From NCBI GenBank assembly GCA_003156795.1, contig PMHU01000143.1, forward strand, positions 20,365 to 29,174: DNA of 8,810 bases, in the 5' to 3' direction. The stretch comes from Acidimicrobiaceae bacterium. GTDB lineage: Bacteria; Actinomycetota; Acidimicrobiia; Acidimicrobiales; Palsa-688. The number at the start of each line of letters is the position of its first letter. Position 1 is the stretch's first letter. Under the pieces are notes generated by a model. The model was not told the origin of the DNA and did no database searches. It saw only the letters and a program-made list of their open reading frames with translations. Shown in pieces: positions 6,547-8,810 of this stretch. The translations under genes were made by a program, and so were the position numbers.

Positions 6547-7329
6547 GTGGGCCACGTCTCGTTCGATAGGGCCGCGTCGTACTACGACGCCACCAGGGGA
6601 CTGCCGGACGAAGCAAAGCGATCGCTCGCCGAGATCCTCAGCGGTGAGCTCGCACAGCGTGGAAGGTGCCTCGAGATCGGGGTGGGCACCGGCCGCATCG
6701 CCCTGCCGTTGCGCCATCTCGGTATAGACCTCACGGGCACGGACATTTCGGCTGGCATGCTCGATCGCTTGCGGGAAAACGGGCGCGACGGGGAAATTCT
6801 TCCGGTTCTGCTGGCCGACGCGGTGGATCTGCCCTTCGCCGGTTCGTCCTTTGGCGCCGTCCTGTCCAGTCACGTGCTTCACCTGATCGCGAGTTGGAAG
6901 GCCGTGGTCGACGAGGCCGTCCGGGTCCTGGACCCAAAGGGGGTTTTGCTGGTCGACTTCGGCGGTGGTGCGCCCGCGCCCTGGAGCCGGTGGAGCGCAG
7001 AAATACTCGAAGCTCATGGCGTCCCTCGCATCCGTCCGGGGGTTTCCACACCCGGACCGATCGCCGATCACCTCGGGACCCGGTCGACATTACGGCCGCT
7101 GGCGGTGCACATGACCGCCCGCCGCAGCCTTCAACAAGACCTCGACGAGTGGCAGGCCCAGATCCACTCCTGGACTTGGCCCTACCGACCCGATGAGATG
7201 GAGGTGGCGTGTGAGGCGGTTCGTGCCCATGCCGTTTCCGAAGGCCGGTCGCTGTCGGAGGAAGTCGACCTCCATTGGACCATTCAGTGGTGGGCTTTCG
7301 ACCTCGCGGGTGATTCGATCGGATCGTGA
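6547..7329 (+). CDS. class I SAM-dependent methyltransferase
   Basis: Rossmann-fold methyltransferase of 260 aa from this start. The family opening 'SFDRAASYYDATRG' is at 5-18. Motif I, LEIGVGTGR, is at 42-50 (SAM binding). The acidic residue ending strand 2 is Asp66 (TGTDIS). 'LLADAVDLPF' (88-97) is motif II and 'VDEAVRVLDPKGVLLVDFGGG' (121-141) motif III. The layout is that of the UbiE/Methyltransf_11 group; the substrate is not deducible. The C-terminal ~110 residues, rich in Trp and His, form a substrate-side cap with no recognised motif. GTG at 6547 gives the usual short lead-in and follows a -10-like hexamer. An ATG at 6508 is in frame and would add 13 residues but would overlap the divergent DUF480 start. 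Single-gene unit facing the cyclase. Confidence 0.9.
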   Translation: MGHVSFDRAASYYDATRGLPDEAKRSLAEILSGELAQRGRCLEIGVGTGRIALPLRHLGIDLTGTDISAGMLDRLRENGRDGEILPVLLADAVDLPFAGSSFGAVLSSHVLHLIASWKAVVDEAVRVLDPKGVLLVDFGGGAPAPWSRWSAEILEAHGVPRIRPGVSTPGPIADHLGTRSTLRPLAVHMTARRSLQQDLDEWQAQIHSWTWPYRPDEMEVACEAVRAHAVSEGRSLSEEVDLHWTIQWWAFDLAGDSIGS

Positions 7330-7419
7330 TGCCGCCGGTCGAGGCCCCTACGACCCCCGGCCACCGCGACGACCCGGCCACCCCGGCGACCGTGCGACGG
7401 ATAGCGAAACCAGGACGCT
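7330..7419. other. 90-bp convergent intergenic spacer, C-rich with a direct repeat
   Basis: Lies between the methyltransferase stop and the cyclase stop. It holds a 10-bp direct repeat CCCGGCCACC at 7356-7365 and 7373-7382 (17-bp period). There is also an imperfect stem, GGTCG (7337-7341) with CGACC (7351-7355), extended by GCC/GGC across a CCC bulge. There is no T-tract on either strand, so no canonical terminator, and no coding signal. Confidence 0.4.
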
Positions 7420-8220
7420 CTAGGCCCAGACCACCTCGTATACCGGGATGGGTTCGGCAAAGCCCTTCAGTGAGAGTGCACCTCTTGAATCGAAGTTGAG
7501 GCGCTTGCCGACACAGAGCTCGCGGACCACCGTCGATACCGCGATCGTCCCCGGCTCCGCCACCGCACACAACCGCGCCGCCAGCTGCACTGCCGCACCG
7601 AACAGATCCTCGTGGTCCGTCACTGGTTCTCCCGCGCTGATCCCCACTCGAAGACCGAACGGCGCCGAAGCGTTGGCGTTGCGACGGGCCAACCCGCGTT
7701 GGATATCTATCCCGCATTCAACCGCGCCGACCACCGAGTTGAACGAGGCCATGATCCCGTCGCCAGTGTGTTTGACCTCCCGTCCGCGTCCGGCGAGAGC
7801 GGATCGCACGAGGTCGTCGTGCTCACGCAGGATGACCATGTAACCCTGATCACCCAAGGCCTGAGTCTGCTCCGTGGATCCACACAGGTCGGTGAAGAGG
7901 ATCGCTCGGACCGCCGGTTCCACGTAGACCTCTCCGGGCGGATGGTGCGGAACGGCGCCGAGGAAGGCGTTGATCGGTTCCATGCCGACCTCAATGACGT
8001 TGTCAGCGACCATGCCGTGCGCCTCACGATGCACCGTCTCGACCGACTCGCGGTCGGGTCCCTCTGCGAGACAGAAGACGGTTTCGTTTTCATCGTCGAA
8101 CCAGTACGTGACGTAGCGAACGCCGTAGCGTTCCTGCACGGTGAGATCCAGTTGATGCGCGGCCGCGATGTCGGCTCCAGTAGCGCCGGGTGCGTTGTGT
8201 CGATCCAGGAACAACGCCAT
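7420..8220 (-). CDS. DUF4242 (SCO4226-like) domain fused to class III adenylate/guanylate cyclase domain
   Basis: Two-domain soluble protein of 266 aa. Residues 1-78 resemble the DUF4242/SCO4226 small-protein family ('FLDRHNAPGATGADI', then 'VRYVTYWFDDENETVFCLAE', 'VHREAHGMV'); SCO4226 is described as a nickel-binding protein, and His8, His22, His64 and His68 here could bind metal (inference). Residues ~103-266 are a class III cyclase catalytic domain. Metal-binding Asp111 is in ILFTDLCGST and Asp154 in KHTGDG. Lys150 and Asp205 occupy the purine-specifying positions, which favours ATP. Arg216 matches the transition-state arginine, but the partner Asn is Gln212. The C-terminal 'SLKGFAEPIPVYEV' is typical. 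ATG at 8220 starts the DUF4242 fold exactly; the frame stays open to 8541 but there it overlaps the rhodanese gene in antiphase and has no domain. No membrane segment. Likely product cAMP, if active. Confidence 0.9.
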   Translation of the reverse strand: MALFLDRHNAPGATGADIAAAHQLDLTVQERYGVRYVTYWFDDENETVFCLAEGPDRESVETVHREAHGMVADNVIEVGMEPINAFLGAVPHHPPGEVYVEPAVRAILFTDLCGSTEQTQALGDQGYMVILREHDDLVRSALAGRGREVKHTGDGIMASFNSVVGAVECGIDIQRGLARRNANASAPFGLRVGISAGEPVTDHEDLFGAAVQLAARLCAVAEPGTIAVSTVVRELCVGKRLNFDSRGALSLKGFAEPIPVYEVVWA

Positions 8221-8228
8221 GCGCAGCG

Positions 8229-8234
8229 ACGATA
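8229..8234 (-). promoter_or_regulatory. candidate -10 element of the cyclase gene
   Basis: TATCGT on the minus strand, the same hexamer as at the tetR promoter, lies 8 nt before the ATG at 8220, with no Shine-Dalgarno between. It is within one of two GCTATCG direct repeats (8230-8236 and 8253-8259, minus strand, 23 bp apart). A leaderless mRNA is suggested. Alternatively the gene is read through from the rhodanese, 68 bp upstream. Confidence 0.35.
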
Positions 8235-8288
8235 GCAATGGCCAGGGTGGCTCGATAGCGGCGCCGGGGAGGGGCCGCCGGTCGGGCG

Positions 8289-8810
8289 TTACGAGCCGGG
8301 TGCGGAACCTGTGGCGACCGGGCGGGTGCTGGCGTGGCTGTATTGAGACCACGAGCCGGCATAGAGGCGGCCGCCGCCGAACCCGGCCAGCTCCATCGCG
8401 ATCAGATTGTGACAGGCGGTCACGCCCGAACCGCAGTAGGAGATCGTGGATTTGCCATCGGTCACGCCTGCCGCCAGGAATTGGTGCCGCAACGTCTCGG
8501 CCGGAAGGAACCTGCCCGCCTGGTCCAAGTTGGCCCGGCACGCCACGTTGCGAGCTCCTGGGATGTGCCCGGCCCGAGCGTCGACGGGTTCGAGGTCGCC
8601 CCGGTAGCGCTCAGGGGCTCGAGCGTCGATGACGGTGTTGGCCGGATCGGATGCGTCGTCGATGTCAGCGAGGCGATGCGGCGGCCAAGGTCGGGGGGTG
8701 AAAGTGGCCTTGACAGATCGAGGGGCGTCTCGCTCGAGCGGTCCGTGGTAGGTCTGCAGGCCGCCGTCGAGGAGCGCGGCTTCGTGGCCGGTGACCCTGA
8801 GCATCCACAC
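8289..8810 (-). CDS. sseA: two-domain rhodanese: 3-mercaptopyruvate/thiosulfate sulfurtransferase (5'-partial)
   Basis: C-terminal 174 codons (including the stop) of a sulfurtransferase whose start lies beyond the window edge; the GTG at the last base is internal to the open frame. The visible part begins at the end of the inactive N-terminal rhodanese domain ('LRVTGHEAALLDGGLQTY', residues 4-21). A linker follows, then the catalytic domain: 'VIDARAPERYRG' (60-71), 'GHIPGARNV' (81-89), the active-site loop CGSGVTA (126-132) with persulfide-forming Cys126, and the terminal 'GSWSQYS...RPVATG' signature. The CGSGVT loop is more typical of 3-mercaptopyruvate sulfurtransferases than of CRKGVT thiosulfate rhodaneses, so 3-mercaptopyruvate is the likelier donor. 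Roughly 100-110 N-terminal residues are missing. It ends 68 bp before the cyclase start on the same strand. The symbol is by family analogy. Confidence 0.92.
   Translation of the reverse strand: MWMLRVTGHEAALLDGGLQTYHGPLERDAPRSVKATFTPRPWPPHRLADIDDASDPANTVIDARAPERYRGDLEPVDARAGHIPGARNVACRANLDQAGRFLPAETLRHQFLAAGVTDGKSTISYCGSGVTACHNLIAMELAGFGGGRLYAGSWSQYSHASTRPVATGSAPGS

Noticed and set aside
6514..7071. N-terminal extension of the DUF480 reading frame back to 7071
   Set aside because: It is antisense to the methyltransferase, has no DUF480 similarity before residue 'VHLSPEEG', and a well-placed GTG with a -10 element marks the true start.
7356..7382. Two copies of CCCGGCCACC as a possible repeat array
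   Set aside because: Only two copies in a C-rich spacer with no spacer/repeat regularity; not CRISPR or an integration site.
6731..7717. 328-codon open frame on the minus strand
   Set aside because: Arg/Gly/Pro-rich composition, no domain, and it lies across the methyltransferase and the cyclase C-terminus; a GC-rich shadow frame.
7612..8235. 207-codon open frame antisense to the cyclase
   Set aside because: Shadow of the cyclase; no domain and no start signal.
8221..8541. N-terminal extension of the cyclase frame to 8541
   Set aside because: It overlaps the rhodanese gene on the same strand in another frame, has Arg/Pro-rich shadow composition, and the DUF4242 fold begins exactly at the ATG at 8220.
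1..8810. Search for tRNA/rRNA genes, insertion sequences, CRISPR arrays or prophage parts
   Set aside because: No cloverleaf, transposase, terminal inverted repeat pair or repeat array was seen; nearly all bases are accounted for by ordinary genes.

Overview
The window looks like chromosomal DNA of a high-GC actinobacterium. The support is strong G/C bias at third codon positions, GTG/TTG starts, a deazaflavin (F420)-dependent nitroreductase-family (Ddn-type) protein, a CysNC fusion followed by an actinobacterial-type CysQ, and several genes that appear to be leaderless. The lineage below phylum cannot be fixed from this sequence; an uncultured or lesser-known actinobacterial group is plausible (inference).

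Layout. (1) 1-2339, plus strand: the 3' part of cysNC (sulfate adenylyltransferase GTPase subunit fused to APS kinase), overlapping cysQ (PAP phosphatase) by 4 bp. This is the activation and by-product-recycling end of sulfate assimilation; cysD would be expected upstream, outside the window. (2) 2336-2611, minus strand: an acylphosphatase, tail-to-tail with cysQ and sharing a CTAG with it. (3) 2635-4546, plus strand: an autoregulated-looking pair, a TetR repressor overlapping a cytochrome P450 by 4 bp. In front of it lies a sigma70-type promoter whose -10 sits inside a perfect 8-bp-arm palindrome. (4) 4595-6513, minus strand: a three-gene unit transcribed in the order DUF480 (YceH-like), alpha/beta hydrolase with a cysteine at the nucleophile position, Ddn-type reductase. 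It converges on the P450. (5) 6547-7329, plus strand: a class I SAM-dependent methyltransferase, divergent from the DUF480 gene across a gap of only 33 bp. (6) 7420-8220, minus strand: a fusion of a DUF4242/SCO4226-like domain with a class III nucleotide cyclase domain. (7) 8289-8810, minus strand: the C-terminal part of a two-domain rhodanese (3-mercaptopyruvate/thiosulfate sulfurtransferase), cut by the window end.

How the parts fit. The two ends of the window handle sulfur (PAPS synthesis and PAP removal; sulfane-sulfur transfer). The middle (TetR-P450, hydrolase, F420-type reductase, methyltransferase) has the flavour of oxidative or reductive processing of a small molecule or xenobiotic, but no substrate can be read from the sequence. 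The cyclase may be a one-protein metal- or ligand-responsive cAMP/cGMP source.

No clearly new multi-gene system is visible: most genes belong to known families. The points best worth a second look are the DUF4242-cyclase fusion with its Asn-to-Gln change at the transition-state position, the TetR operator/promoter, the Cys-nucleophile hydrolase, and the pattern that every operon-first gene has a TANNNT hexamer 6-8 nt before its start codon, which suggests leaderless mRNAs.
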